Assembly (NCBI RefSeq): GCF_000147695.2
Contig: NC_015958.1
Coordinates: forward strand, 536,501 to 600,500
DNA length: 64,000 bases
DNA from: Thermoanaerobacter wiegelii Rt8.B1
Lineage (GTDB): Bacteria > Bacillota > Thermoanaerobacteria > Thermoanaerobacterales > Thermoanaerobacteraceae
Reading direction: 5' to 3'
A program made the translations under genes and the position numbers. The notes beneath the pieces were generated by a model. That model was not told where the DNA came from. It did no database searches and was given only the letters and a program-made list of their open reading frames with translations. Below are positions 8,784-18,111 of this stretch, in pieces. Position 1 is the first letter of the stretch. Each line of letters starts with the position of its first letter.

Positions 8784-10429
8784 ATGGGAAAGACTATTCG
8801 CGCTCAGCTCATACGTTCATTTGTAATAGTAGGAGTCCTTATTACAATTTTATCTTTCACAGTTAATTTAGGCCTTATTAATACCATCAAAAATATTGAA
8901 AATCTAAGAAAATATGTAGTTAATCAGGTAATCAATGTATCAAGTGCTCAAGTTCAAATTGCGGTGTTAAGCGGCAATTTGCAGCAAACTTTGAATGATT
9001 ATATGCTTGGCAATACAACGAATTTTTCTATAGGGGCATCTGTCAGTTCCATGGAGACATATATTTACAATATAGAAAATACAGTAAAAGATTATAAAAA
9101 TAAGGAAAAATACAAAGAACTGCAAAATGACATTTCGCTCATGAAAGAAGATATTTCTAATTTAAAAAAGGTAATTAAAGATTTACCTGAAAAATATGAT
9201 CCGGTGGAAGACAGTGATAAAGTGACGAGCATTACCTATTACTTAAATCATCTTCAAAGTGCTTTAAGCGACTTTAGTTCTACATACTCCCAGGGCTTTT
9301 TACCGTATTTCAATCAAATGATAGAAGATAATAAAAAATTTTTTATATATCACTTGGTATAAGTAGTGCAATCATAGTGATAATCTTAATTTATGCATCA
9401 ATAATCGTGAGGAAGTTAAAGAAATTTGCAAAACTTATCAATTCCGAAATTGACAATGCAGTAAAACAATCAGAGGAAGTCATGAATTATGCGGTAAACA
9501 TAAGAGATAAATCAGAAGAAAATACTTTGAACATAACTTCTTCAAAACAAGGTTTAGAAGATTTAGTGAACGGAATTAACATAATTTCAGAAAATATAAA
9601 TGAAGTTGCTGAGTCTATTACTAAAGTTTCAGAGACTAATGAAAATTTGTCACAAGTTTCCGATAAACTTATGAGAGACATGAATGAAGCAATGATGAAA
9701 ATCAAAGAAATAGAAGAAAATGCAAACAGGCAAGGAGGAGAAGTTAAATCATTAATTGAATCTTTACAAGAAAGCTTGGAAACTTCTAAAAATACTTCGA
9801 AACAATTAAATGAATTGGAGAAAAGAATGGGTGGTATAAAAGATATTCTTTATTCAATATCAGATATAGCTGAGCAGACGAATCTTTTGGCACTTAATGC
9901 GGCAATTGAAGCAGCAAGAGCTGGAGAAAACGGAAGAGGATTTGCAGTTGTGGCAGAAGAAATAAGGAAACTTGCAGCGCAATCGACAGATAGTGTAGAA
10001 AGAATAGGAGAGATAATAGAATCTCTTACCAAATTTACAAGAGATACTGTTGATAATGTTATCAAAAACATTGATACTTCTACAAAAGCTTCCAGCGAGG
10101 TGAATAAAGTATTAGATATATTTGAACAGACAAAAGAAGGGTTTGACAAAGTTTCTGATGTTATTAGTGAGATTTCTGTTGCGGCAGAAGAGACAGCTGT
10201 AAGTTCTAGTCAAACGCTTAAAGCCATGAAAAACGTAATGGCAGCATCACAAAATATATCTGCACAAGTAGAAGAAATATTGGCTTCTTCCCAGCAACTT
10301 TTGGCAGAGATAAATGTAGTAGATGAAAATAATTTAAAAAATCTTGAACACATAAAAGAACAGGTTGAATATACTGAAGAGCAAAAGTCTAATATGCAAA
10401 AAATTACGAATATAGTAAAACAACTATAA
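8784..10429 (+). pseudogene. methyl-accepting chemotaxis protein, frameshifted
   Basis: Chemoreceptor read in two frames. The first frame (8784-9362) gives the N-terminal membrane helix and a helical sensor domain of about 180 residues. The second (open from about 9350 to 10429) gives transmembrane helix 2 and the cytoplasmic signalling hairpin with the conserved tip [20 protein letters not shown]. The switch falls in an A6T6 tract (9333-9344). Adding one base there joins the parts across TM2 with no other change, so one base is missing. No clear HAMP domain follows TM2. A consensus sigma-28 promoter drives it. Either a sequencing error or a real null; a canonical programmed slip site is not present. 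Confidence 0.85.
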
Positions 10430-10431
10430 TC

Positions 10432-10460
10432 TTGACACAGATACCTATATGGTTTATAAT
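10432..10460 (+). promoter_or_regulatory. consensus sigma-A promoter
   Basis: TTGACA (10432-10437), 17 nt, TATAAT (10455-10460), starting two bases after the chemoreceptor stop. It drives the leader and gene at 10551. Confidence 0.9.
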
Positions 10461-10470
10461 TTAATCAAAC

Positions 10471-10534
10471 AGCGTGCGACCAAGGAGGGCATGAGCTGGT
10501 AAGGTAACTATTACCTTGCCAGCTTTTAATTTTT
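10471..10534 (+). promoter_or_regulatory. RAT-like leader overlapping a terminator
   Basis: A long stem (10494-10507 with 10511-10524, one G-T wobble) ends in CCAGCT followed by TTTTAATTTTT, an intrinsic terminator placed before the gene. The preceding segment ends in GGCATGAGCTGG, resembling the end of the RAT box at 11636, and the promoter-leader layout is the same. Inference: controlled by the same LicT-type antiterminator (13753). The RAT is degenerate, so this is less certain than the second leader. Confidence 0.6.
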
Positions 10535-10550
10535 CGAAAGGAGGATTTTT

Positions 10551-11498
10551 ATGAAAAGGATATTTGAACTTACAATGAAAGACATTGAGAGAATGGACAA
10601 AAATACGCTTATTGAAACGATAAAGACTTCTGAAGGAAGGACGGTAATGGCAGAGACTATTGTTACAGTTCCACCGCTTATCTATGGGGTATCAAACATG
10701 GAGCTTGCAGCGGCTTTTGGCAGTGATATGATTACGTTGAATTTTTTTGACTTTCAAAAACCATTTATTTTCGGTATAGACGACATAGAAATAAACTTTT
10801 CGGCTGGACCTTCCGAAGTACAAAAAATAGTTGAAATAGCTTCCAAAAACGCAGAGGATTTTGACTATATTAAGAGACTCAAAAAGATAGTTGGAAGGTT
10901 TATAGGTGTAAATATAGAACCAGTTCCTGAAGGAGTAAAGTATGTAGAGGGACGAAAATTAAACAGAGAAAATCTTTTAAAAGCTAAAGAATACGGATTT
11001 GATTATATCGTTATAACCGGGAATCCCAATACAGGGGTAAGTGCCAGCACAATAATAAAAGGAATAGAATTAGCAAAAGAGATTTTGGGTGAAAATATGA
11101 TGATTATTGCGGGGAAAATGCACGGTGCTGGCTCAGGAAACATATTTGAAGACAAAATTTTAAAAGATTTTGTAAAAGCAGGTGCCGATTGTGTTTTGAT
11201 ACCAGCGCCTGGTACTGTTCCAGGAATTGATTTAAATCTTGCAAAAAGGCAGATAGATAGAGTACATGAGGAAAGTGCTTTAGCAATGACTACAATTGGT
11301 ACCTCACAGGAAGGTTCACAAAAAAGCACAATAGAATTTATCGGAGTTCAATCAAAAATGGCAGGGGCAGACATACAGCATATAGGAGATGCAGGATATG
11401 CAGGAATAGCACTTCCTGAAAATATAATGGCCTTGTCTATTGCCATAAGAGGGGTAAGGCATACTTATAGGAGAATGGCATATTCTTTGAATAAGTGA
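10551..11498 (+). CDS. conserved TIM-barrel-like protein of unknown function, PTS-linked
   Basis: A 315-residue soluble protein without signal peptide. Alternating beta/alpha pattern with late motifs AGADCVLIPAPGTVPGID and TTIGTSQEGSQ suggests a TIM barrel with a phosphate-binding end. Homologues are, as far as I recall, annotated only as DUF7916 or loosely as HAD-like, which the sequence does not support (no DxDGT motif). It has its own strong promoter and antitermination leader and sits just before the GlcNAc/glucose PTS genes. A role in handling a PTS-imported sugar phosphate is a reasonable inference, but the reaction is unknown. Confidence 0.75.
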   Translation: MKRIFELTMKDIERMDKNTLIETIKTSEGRTVMAETIVTVPPLIYGVSNMELAAAFGSDMITLNFFDFQKPFIFGIDDIEINFSAGPSEVQKIVEIASKNAEDFDYIKRLKKIVGRFIGVNIEPVPEGVKYVEGRKLNRENLLKAKEYGFDYIVITGNPNTGVSASTIIKGIELAKEILGENMMIIAGKMHGAGSGNIFEDKILKDFVKAGADCVLIPAPGTVPGIDLNLAKRQIDRVHEESALAMTTIGTSQEGSQKSTIEFIGVQSKMAGADIQHIGDAGYAGIALPENIMALSIAIRGVRHTYRRMAYSLNK

Positions 11499-11558
11499 TT
11501 TATGGTTACAAAAAGGCCTATACTGAATTTGACATAGGCAATGCGATTTAAAAATATA

Positions 11559-11609
11559 TTGCAAAATTGCAAGATGGTTATTGACAAAGCGAAATACAAG
11601 GTATATAAT
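11559..11609 (+). promoter_or_regulatory. PTS promoter with upstream TTGCAA palindrome
   Basis: TTGACA (11581-11586), 17 nt, TATAAT (11604-11609): a perfect sigma-A promoter. TTGCAAAATTGCAA at 11559-11572 lies 8 nt upstream of the -35 box; nearly the same motif stands 7 nt before the -35 box at 14650. Confidence 0.82.
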
Positions 11610-11635
11610 ATGGACGTAAACGAATACTAATATGC

Positions 11636-11698
11636 GGCGTGTTACTGCTAAAGCAGGCATGAGCCGGTGGAGGTGTTATTACCTTGCCGGCTCTTTTT
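11636..11698 (+). promoter_or_regulatory. LicT/BglG-type RAT antiterminator and terminator
   Basis: 11636-11665 matches the ribonucleic antiterminator consensus: GTTACTGC, a short loop, then GCAGGCATGAGCC. Its 3' end overlaps the terminator stem GAGCCGG (11661-11667) / CCGGCTC (11687-11693), followed by five T. Binding of the antiterminator to the RAT would prevent the terminator. Established mechanism for LicT/SacT/BglG; the protein is encoded at 13753. Confidence 0.9.
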
Positions 11699-11736
11699 AT
11701 ATTAAATGCCTGAAAAATAAAAAAAGGAGGTTTTTT

Positions 11737-13137
11737 ATGAAGTGGTTAGCAAGTGTTCAAAAACTTGGTAAAGCCTTGATGCTTCCAGTTGCAGTTTTAC
11801 CTGCAGCAGCGCTCCTTTTAAGACTTGGCGCACCTGATGTTTTCAACATTCCTTTTATCATGCAAGCAGGTGCAGCGGTATTTGACAATTTACCCCTTAT
11901 CTTTGCTATAGGTATTGCAATAGGTTTTGCAGAAGGGGACGGAGTTGCGGCTCTTGCTGCAGCGGTGGGCTATTTTGTACTGACAAAAGGTGCTACCACA
12001 ATAAACAAAGACATCAATATGGGTGTTTTAGGCGGTATATTGATGGGATTAATAGCTGGTTATCTGTATAACAAATATCATGACGTTAAACTCCCAGACT
12101 TTCTTGGCTTCTTTGGAGGCAAAAGATTTGTGCCGATTGTAACGGCTTTTGCTGCGATTATACTAGCACTTGTCATGGGTTATGTATGGCCTCCCATACA
12201 GAATGGTATATATGCGCTTGGTGAGTGGATAATTGGCGCGGGAGCACTTGGAGTATTTGTATATGGTGTATTAAATAGGCTTTTAATTCCTTTTGGACTT
12301 CATCACGTTATAAACAGTCTTGTCTGGTTTGTTTTTGGTACATTTAAGACAGCAGCCGGCAAAGTTGTAACTGGCGATTTAAACAGGTTCTTTGCAGGAG
12401 ACCCGACTGCAGGTATCTTTATGGCAGGATTTTATCCTATTATGATGTTTGGACTTCCAGCAGCAGCACTGGCTATGTGGGCAGCTGCTAAGCCAAATCA
12501 AAGGAAAGCTGTGTCTGGTGTGTTAATAAGCGCAGCTCTTACAGCTTTTTTGACAGGCATTACTGAACCTATCGAATTTGCATTTATGTTTTTGGCACCA
12601 GTACTTTATGTAATACACGCTCTTTTGACAGGTTTGTCTCTTGCTATAACTTATGTTCTTGGAATAAAAGCTGGTTTTGGTTTTTCAGCTGGTCTTATTG
12701 ACTACATTTTAAGCTATGGAATATCCACCAAACCGCTCTTACTTCTTTTGGTAGGTATTATCTACGGAGCAATATACTATGTAATTTTCTACTACGTAAT
12801 AGTAAAATTCAATCTGCCAACACCTGGAAGATTAGAAGAAGAAGCTGTTGACCAATATGCAGACATGTCAAAATCAGAAATTGGAGATATTGCTGCACAA
12901 TACGTAGAGGTATTAGGTGGAGTAGAAAATATACAGTCTTTGGAGGCTTGTATAACAAGGTTGCGCTTGACTGTAAAAGACGATACAATAATAGACGATG
13001 ATAAACTTAAAAAGTTAGGGGCAACAGGCGTAATGCGGATGGGCAAAAATGCGCTGCAGGTAATTGTTGGTACAAAAGCTGATTTGATTGCACAAGAAAT
13101 GAAAAAGCACATGAAAAAAGCAGGAGGTAAAATTTAA
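11737..13137 (+). CDS. PTS EIICB, N-acetylglucosamine/glucose type
   Basis: Membrane permease and phosphoryl carrier that imports and phosphorylates GlcNAc (or glucose), 466 residues. The EIIC domain (about 1-360) has some ten hydrophobic segments and family motifs GLHHVINSLVWF and GITEPIEFAFMFLAPVLY. The EIIB domain (about 385-466) carries the phospho-Cys405 in LEACITRLRL. The segment DLNRFFAGDPTAGIFMAGF resembles NagE/NagP more than PtsG, so GlcNAc is favoured. True start is ATG 11737 (AAGGAGG at 11724-11730); a longer open frame reads through the RAT leader and is not real. EIIA is separate (13250). Confidence 0.92.
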   Translation: MKWLASVQKLGKALMLPVAVLPAAALLLRLGAPDVFNIPFIMQAGAAVFDNLPLIFAIGIAIGFAEGDGVAALAAAVGYFVLTKGATTINKDINMGVLGGILMGLIAGYLYNKYHDVKLPDFLGFFGGKRFVPIVTAFAAIILALVMGYVWPPIQNGIYALGEWIIGAGALGVFVYGVLNRLLIPFGLHHVINSLVWFVFGTFKTAAGKVVTGDLNRFFAGDPTAGIFMAGFYPIMMFGLPAAALAMWAAAKPNQRKAVSGVLISAALTAFLTGITEPIEFAFMFLAPVLYVIHALLTGLSLAITYVLGIKAGFGFSAGLIDYILSYGISTKPLLLLLVGIIYGAIYYVIFYYVIVKFNLPTPGRLEEEAVDQYADMSKSEIGDIAAQYVEVLGGVENIQSLEACITRLRLTVKDDTIIDDDKLKKLGATGVMRMGKNALQVIVGTKADLIAQEMKKHMKKAGGKI

Positions 13138-13152
13138 GGTGAAAATGTTTTA

Positions 13153-13173
13153 GGCGGCCGCAAACTGGCCGCC
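13153..13173 (+). terminator. GC-rich hairpin between EIICB and EIIA
   Basis: GGCGGCC/GGCCGCC (13153-13159, 13167-13173), 7-nt loop, followed only by ATCAAAATTATTTT. A weak terminator or an mRNA 3' stabiliser that sets the EIICB/EIIA ratio. Confidence 0.6.
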
Positions 13174-13249
13174 ATCAAAATTATTTTAAGAAGTTTGAAA
13201 TATATGGGTATAATAAGATATTATAAAAAATACAGAAAGGGCTGATTAC

Positions 13250-13735
13250 ATGTTTAACATATTTAAAAAGAAAAAATACGTAGATATATATTCTCCTATT
13301 AATGGTATATTGTTAAAAATCGAAGATGTGCCAGACCCTGTATTTTCCCAAAAAATGGTAGGAGATGGAGTGGCATTAGAACCCACAGAAGGTATTGTAT
13401 ATTCACCGGTTAATGGAACTCTTGTGCAATTATTTCCTACAAAACATGCTTTGGGAATAAAAACAGAAGAAGGATTAGAAATACTAATTCATATTGGGAT
13501 GGACACAGTAGAAATGAAAGGAAATGGATTTGAAAGTTTTGCTTTAGAAGGTGAAAAAGTGAAAATTGGAGATAAGTTGCTTAAATTTGATATGGAATTG
13601 GTTAAAAAAGAACATCCCTTGACATCTCCAATTATTATTACTAATATGGATATAGTGGATAAAATTGTAAAAGAATCTGATGGTGAGGAAGCAAAAGCAG
13701 GAAAGACAAAGATTATGAGAGTATACCTCAAGTGA
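13250..13735 (+). CDS. PTS EIIA component, glucose family
   Basis: Soluble phosphocarrier (161 residues, EIIA-Glc/Crr fold) that passes phosphate from HPr to the EIIB domain of the upstream permease. The active-site His81 lies in LIHIGMDTVEMKG and the supporting His66 in PTKHALGI. No membrane segment. ATG 13250 follows GAAAGG. The stop overlaps the region of the antiterminator RBS, so the two genes are cotranscribed. Separate EIIA next to EIICB is common in Thermoanaerobacter-like PTS loci. Confidence 0.93.
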   Translation: MFNIFKKKKYVDIYSPINGILLKIEDVPDPVFSQKMVGDGVALEPTEGIVYSPVNGTLVQLFPTKHALGIKTEEGLEILIHIGMDTVEMKGNGFESFALEGEKVKIGDKLLKFDMELVKKEHPLTSPIIITNMDIVDKIVKESDGEEAKAGKTKIMRVYLK

Positions 13736-13752
13736 AAAGTGAGGTATTAATT

Positions 13753-14580
13753 ATGTATCAAGTGGTAAAAGTTCTTAACAATAATGTGTGTATGGTAAAA
13801 GATGATAAAGGTATGGAGTGCATAGTCGTTGGAAAAGGTATAGGGTTTGGCAAAAGACCAAGTGATATTATTGAAGAAGACAAGTTGGAGAAAATATTTT
13901 ATGTACAAGAAGATGCTAATAAAATTAAGTTTTCTGAGTTGATGGAAAAGATAAGAGGAGATGTAATAGGGATTGCAGAAGAAATAATAGCTATGGCAGA
14001 AAAAATAAAAGGCAAAAAACTTAATGAGCATATACACATTGCACTTGCTGATCACATTGCCTTTGCAATTGAAAGAATAAATATGGGAATAGAAATAAAA
14101 AATCCTTTTAATATAGAGATAAAAGCTTTATATAAAGATGATTACAATATTGCATTAAAAGCGTTAGAACTGATAAAGAAAAGGCTTAATATTTCACTAC
14201 CCGAAGATGAAGCAGGCTTTATAGCACTTCACTTGCATGCTGCTTTAGAAAATGCTGGCTTATCAAGCACTTTAAAAAATACTAGATTGGTATCTCAATT
14301 AGTGTCAACAATTGAAAACCACCTAGGGAAACATATTGATAGAGATTCGATTGATTATCTAAGACTTGTAACTCACCTGCGTTTTGCTATTGATAGATTA
14401 GAAAAAAATACACCAATAGCAAATGAACTTTTAGCCTCAATAAAGAAAAAATTTAAGAGAGCTTATAAGATAGCAATGCAGGTCTCAAAAGTAATAGAAA
14501 ATACGTTAGGAAAAGAAGTTCCTGAAGAAGAAATAGGATATATTGCAATACACATTCAACGATTAATCAATACTATTTAA
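13753..14580 (+). CDS. LicT/BglG-family transcriptional antiterminator
   Basis: RNA-binding antiterminator, 275 residues, close to the size of LicT. It has an N-terminal CAT RNA-binding domain (about 1-55: VKVLNNNVCMVKDDKG, GKGIGFGK) followed by two PRD domains whose conserved His residues (HIHIALADHIAFA, ALHLHAA, THLRFAIDRL, IAIHIQRL) are phosphorylated by the PTS. Proposed to bind the RAT at 11636 and perhaps the variant at 10471. ATG 13753 is chosen because GAGGT lies 7 nt upstream; the GTG at 13732 overlaps the EIIA stop and lacks an RBS. Confidence 0.92.
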   Translation: MYQVVKVLNNNVCMVKDDKGMECIVVGKGIGFGKRPSDIIEEDKLEKIFYVQEDANKIKFSELMEKIRGDVIGIAEEIIAMAEKIKGKKLNEHIHIALADHIAFAIERINMGIEIKNPFNIEIKALYKDDYNIALKALELIKKRLNISLPEDEAGFIALHLHAALENAGLSSTLKNTRLVSQLVSTIENHLGKHIDRDSIDYLRLVTHLRFAIDRLEKNTPIANELLASIKKKFKRAYKIAMQVSKVIENTLGKEVPEEEIGYIAIHIQRLINTI

Positions 14581-14584
14581 CAAA

Positions 14585-14616
14585 CCCGAACTAAAATTAA
14601 TTTTAGTTCGGGTTTT
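14585..14616 (+). terminator. terminator of the PTS operon
   Basis: Perfect 12-bp arms CCCGAACTAAAA (14585-14596) and TTTTAGTTCGGG (14601-14612), 4-nt loop, then TTTT. Confidence 0.93.
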
Positions 14617-14678
14617 GCAATTTTTATAATGCAAAATTGCAAAATACTATTGACTTTATAAGTAGTTACATATAAAAT
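14613..14678 (+). promoter_or_regulatory. promoter with long TTGCAA inverted repeat
   Basis: TTGACT (14650-14655), 17 nt, TAAAAT (14673-14678). Upstream, TTTTGCAATTTT (14613-14624) and AAAATTGCAAAA (14633-14644) form a perfect 12-bp inverted repeat around 8 nt, ending 5 nt before the -35 box. Likely a regulator site shared in part with 11559-11572. Confidence 0.65.
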
Positions 14679-14711
14679 ATCTTATAAAGAGTTTTTGAAG
14701 GGGGAAGCGGA

Positions 14712-15863
14712 ATGACTCTTAAAAAGGGCAAGAAAGTCTACATTGTTGACACGACTTTAAGAGATGGAGAGCAAACTGCAGGAGTTGTGTTTGCAAATAA
14801 CGAAAAAATCAGAATTGCACAAATGTTAGATGAAATTGGGATAGACCAATTAGAAGTAGGTATTCCCACAATGGGAGGAGACGAAAAAGAAACTGTTGCA
14901 AAAATTGCAAAGCTTGGATTGAATGCCAGCATAATGGCATGGAATAGAGCGGTAGTAAAAGATGTTCAAGAGTCTTTGGAATGTGGCGTTGATGCAGTTG
15001 CAATCTCTGTGTCTACTTCTGATATTCACATTGAGCACAAGCTTAAAAAGTCAAGACAATGGGTTTTGGATAATATGACCGAAGCGGTTAGATTTGCTAA
15101 AAAAGAAGGCGTATATGTCTCTGTCAACGCAGAAGATGCTTCTCGTACGGATATGGACTTCCTTATTGAATTTGCGAAGTGTGCAAAACAAGCAGGTGCA
15201 GATCGTTTGAGATTTTGCGACACCGTAGGATTTTTAGATCCTTTTAAAACTTATGACATGGTCAAAGCAATAAAAGAAGCAGTTGATATTGATATTGAAA
15301 TGCATACCCACAATGACTTTGGAATGGCTACTGCAAATGCTCTTGCTGGTATGAGAGCGGGGGCTAACTTTATAGGGGTTACTGTAAACGGCCTTGGAGA
15401 AAGAGCCGGGAATGCTGCTTTAGAAGAAGTTGTAATGGCATTAAAGCATGTCTACAAAATAGATTTAGGAATAGATACAACTAGATTTAGGGAAATTTCT
15501 GAATACGTTGCTTTAGCCTCAGGAAGACAGTTGCCAGCATGGAAAGCTATAGTTGGAACAAATGTCTTTGCTCATGAATCAGGTATTCATGTAGATGGTG
15601 CCCTTAAAAATCCTTACACATACGAAATATTTAACCCTGATGAAGTAGGCCTTGAAAGGCAGATTGTGATAGGCAAGCATTCTGGTACTGCAGCTCTTAT
15701 AAATAAGTTTAAAGAATACGGCAGAGTTTTAACAGAAGAAGAAGCAAATCAGCTTTTGCCTCATGTAAGAAAATTAGCTATACAGCTAAAAAGGCCGTTA
15801 TTTGATAAAGAGCTGATGTACCTTTATGAGGATGTTATTAAAAACAGAGAAAAGGCTATATAA
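14712..15863 (+). CDS. homocitrate-synthase-family protein, probable Re-citrate synthase
   Basis: Acetyl-CoA-dependent aldol enzyme of the DRE-TIM metallolyase family, 383 residues. Visible: the N-terminal [13 protein letters not shown], metal-binding [26 protein letters not shown] and the C-terminal IGKHSGT. By sequence it would be called NifV-type homocitrate synthase. However, no nif or lysine genes are nearby and an aconitase gene follows 24 nt later. The Re-citrate synthase of Clostridium kluyveri belongs to this family, and such an activity has been reported in Thermoanaerobacter. Citrate formation for glutamate synthesis is therefore the preferred reading; substrate choice cannot be proven from sequence. 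Confidence 0.8.
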   Translation: MTLKKGKKVYIVDTTLRDGEQTAGVVFANNEKIRIAQMLDEIGIDQLEVGIPTMGGDEKETVAKIAKLGLNASIMAWNRAVVKDVQESLECGVDAVAISVSTSDIHIEHKLKKSRQWVLDNMTEAVRFAKKEGVYVSVNAEDASRTDMDFLIEFAKCAKQAGADRLRFCDTVGFLDPFKTYDMVKAIKEAVDIDIEMHTHNDFGMATANALAGMRAGANFIGVTVNGLGERAGNAALEEVVMALKHVYKIDLGIDTTRFREISEYVALASGRQLPAWKAIVGTNVFAHESGIHVDGALKNPYTYEIFNPDEVGLERQIVIGKHSGTAALINKFKEYGRVLTEEEANQLLPHVRKLAIQLKRPLFDKELMYLYEDVIKNREKAI

Positions 15864-15887
15864 AACTATGTTACAGGAGTGAAGGCA

Positions 15888-17807
15888 ATGAATCTTACGC
15901 AGAAAATACTATCTTCTCACCTTGTAGAAGGAGAAATGGTGAAAGGTCAAGAAATAGCAATTAAGATTGACCAAACTTTGACTCAAGACTCTACTGGTAC
16001 CATGGCGTACCTACAATTAGAAGCTCTCAGCATCGATAGAGTAAAAACTGAGCTTTCTGTTGCTTACATTGACCACAATACATTACAGCAAGGTCCTGAA
16101 AACGCGGATGACCACAGATACATCCAGACTGTTGCAGCAAAATATGGCATATATTTTTCAAGGCCTGGCAATGGAATCTGCCATCAGGTACATCTCGAAA
16201 GATTCGGAAGGCCTGGGAAAACTCTTTTAGGTTCTGATAGCCATACGCCAACAGCTGGTGGGTTAGGAATGTTAGCTATAGGAGCAGGAGGATTAGATGT
16301 TGCTTTGGCTATGGCAGGAGAGCCTTACAGAATTATTATGCCCTCTATTGTAAATGTAAGACTTACCGGTAAGTTAAGACCCTGGGTATCAGCAAAAGAC
16401 GTAATATTGGAGCTTTTAAGAAGACTTACAGTAAAAGGTGGCGTAGGCAAAATTTTTGAATACTCGGGAGATGGGGTAAAAACTTTATCAGTACCTGAAA
16501 GAGCCACAATAACAAATATGGGGGCGGAATTAGGAGCTACAACTTCAATTTTTCCATCAGATGAGAGGACTTATGAATTTTTAAAAGCCCAAGGGAGAGA
16601 AGATGCATTTGTGCCTTTGGCTGCCGATGAAGATGCCCAGTACGATGAGGTCATTGAAATAAACCTTGATGAATTAGAACCATTAGTAGCACTTCCTCAT
16701 AGTCCTGATAATGTTGTAAAAGTAAAAGATGCAGGAAGGCCAAAAGTTGACCAAGTTGCTATAGGGTCCTGTACCAATTCTTCTTATGCTGATTTGATGA
16801 AAGTTGCTTCTATATTAAAAGGGAAGGTTATTCCGGAACATGTAAGCCTTGTAATTGCTCCAGGTTCAAGGCAAGTCCTTAATATGTTAGCAAAAAATGG
16901 TGCGCTTTCTGATTTAATCTCAGCAGGTGCGAGAATATTGGAAAGTGCATGTGGTCCCTGCATTGGCATGGGTCAAGCTCCTGCAACAGGGGCAATTTCT
17001 GTAAGAACCTTTAATAGAAACTTTTATGGTAGAAGTGGTACTAAGTCAGCATCAGTATACCTTGTAAGCCCTGAAGTTGCTGCTGCTGCGGCTTTGACAG
17101 GCTATTTAATTGATCCTAGAGAATTAGGAGAAGCCCCTGAAGTCCCCTATGTAGAAAAGTTTGAAATAAATGATAACATGATTGTAAAACCACCGGAGGA
17201 TAGAGAAAAAGTTGAAGTAATAAAAGGTCCTAATATAAAACCATTTCCTCTTAACACTCCTCTTTCTGATATAGAAAAGAGGGTGCTAATTAAAGTAGGA
17301 GATGACATAACTACAGACCATATAATGCCTTCAAATGCTAAGTTGTTACCATTAAGATCTAATATCCCTGAGCTTTCGAAACACTGCTTCGAAATAATAG
17401 ATGAAAACTTTTCAAAAAGAGCGATTGAATGGGGCGGTGGTATAATTGTCGGTGGATCAAATTACGGACAAGGTTCCAGCCGAGAGCACGCAGCATTGGC
17501 TCCGCTTTACTTAGGAGTAAAGGCTGTCATAGCAAAGTCATTTGCGAGAATACACAAAGCAAACCTTATAAATAGTGGAATTCTTCCTCTTACTTTTGTA
17601 GATGAAAAAGATTATGAAAACATTGAGGTTGGGGATGTTTTAAAGATAGAAAATACGGTAGAACAAGTAAAAAGAGGTGGCAGGATCACAGTAAAAAATC
17701 AAACGAAAGGCACAACCTTTGAAGTAAATCTTGATGTTTCAGATAGAAACAGAGAAGTACTCATAGCAGGCGGAATGATAAATTATGTAAAAAGTAAAAA
17801 CTATTGA
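15888..17807 (+). CDS. aconitate hydratase (aconitase), Aquifex/clostridial type
   Basis: Isomerises citrate to isocitrate through a 4Fe-4S cluster; 639 residues with swivel domain at the C terminus. Cluster cysteines are visible in IGSCTNSSYADL and SACGPCIGMGQ. Substrate-binding motifs include GSDSHTPTAGGLGMLAIGAGG, GRSGTKSASVYL and GGSNYGQGSSREHAA. ATG 15888 is used because AGGAG lies 8 nt upstream; GTG 15879 is inside that RBS. Cotranscribed with the (Re-)citrate synthase candidate, giving two steps toward 2-oxoglutarate. A homoaconitase role is possible only if the partner makes homocitrate. Confidence 0.88.
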   Translation: MNLTQKILSSHLVEGEMVKGQEIAIKIDQTLTQDSTGTMAYLQLEALSIDRVKTELSVAYIDHNTLQQGPENADDHRYIQTVAAKYGIYFSRPGNGICHQVHLERFGRPGKTLLGSDSHTPTAGGLGMLAIGAGGLDVALAMAGEPYRIIMPSIVNVRLTGKLRPWVSAKDVILELLRRLTVKGGVGKIFEYSGDGVKTLSVPERATITNMGAELGATTSIFPSDERTYEFLKAQGREDAFVPLAADEDAQYDEVIEINLDELEPLVALPHSPDNVVKVKDAGRPKVDQVAIGSCTNSSYADLMKVASILKGKVIPEHVSLVIAPGSRQVLNMLAKNGALSDLISAGARILESACGPCIGMGQAPATGAISVRTFNRNFYGRSGTKSASVYLVSPEVAAAAALTGYLIDPRELGEAPEVPYVEKFEINDNMIVKPPEDREKVEVIKGPNIKPFPLNTPLSDIEKRVLIKVGDDITTDHIMPSNAKLLPLRSNIPELSKHCFEIIDENFSKRAIEWGGGIIVGGSNYGQGSSREHAALAPLYLGVKAVIAKSFARIHKANLINSGILPLTFVDEKDYENIEVGDVLKIENTVEQVKRGGRITVKNQTKGTTFEVNLDVSDRNREVLIAGGMINYVKSKNY

Positions 17808-17833
17808 AAAACCGGGTAATGTCCCGGTTTTTT
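17808..17833 (+). terminator. terminator after aconitase
   Basis: AAAACCGGG (17808-17816) and CCCGGTTTT (17823-17831) with a 6-nt loop and a T run. Confidence 0.92.
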
Positions 17834-18111
17834 CGATATCTAGGTGCTGTTATAGAGGAAAGGTATGGAATCAGTGCAAAGTGGAAAAGGAGATGAGATA
17901 AAGCTATAAAAAGCTAAAAGATTGATGATAAAAATTTTTTTATATTTTAAGAAGAAATTTAAAAAATAATGTCGAATATATAGAATTAAGATAATAAGAA
18001 ATTAGAAATAACATAAATTTACTTTAGAATATAGGAAGTTGTACATATAGCGTCATTTTAAGGAAGGCCGCAGTTGTTTTTCTGTTAAGTAGTATTAAAT
18101 TTTATTTTATA
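17834..18111. other. AT-rich intergenic region
   Basis: About 280 nt without an open frame of note or a recognisable RNA. Probably holds the promoter of the operon starting at 18155, but no -35/-10 pair stands out. Confidence 0.5.

Noticed and set aside
9333-9344. Programmed -1 frameshifting in the chemoreceptor
   Set aside because: The A6T6 tract in its codon phase (AAA AAA TTT TTT) does not form an X XXY YYZ slippery heptamer, no stimulatory stem follows, and other genes show the same one-base loss in A runs.
11632-11736. N-terminal extension of the PTS EIICB frame
   Set aside because: The open frame reads through the RAT and terminator; RBS AAGGAGG and family homology place the start at 11737.
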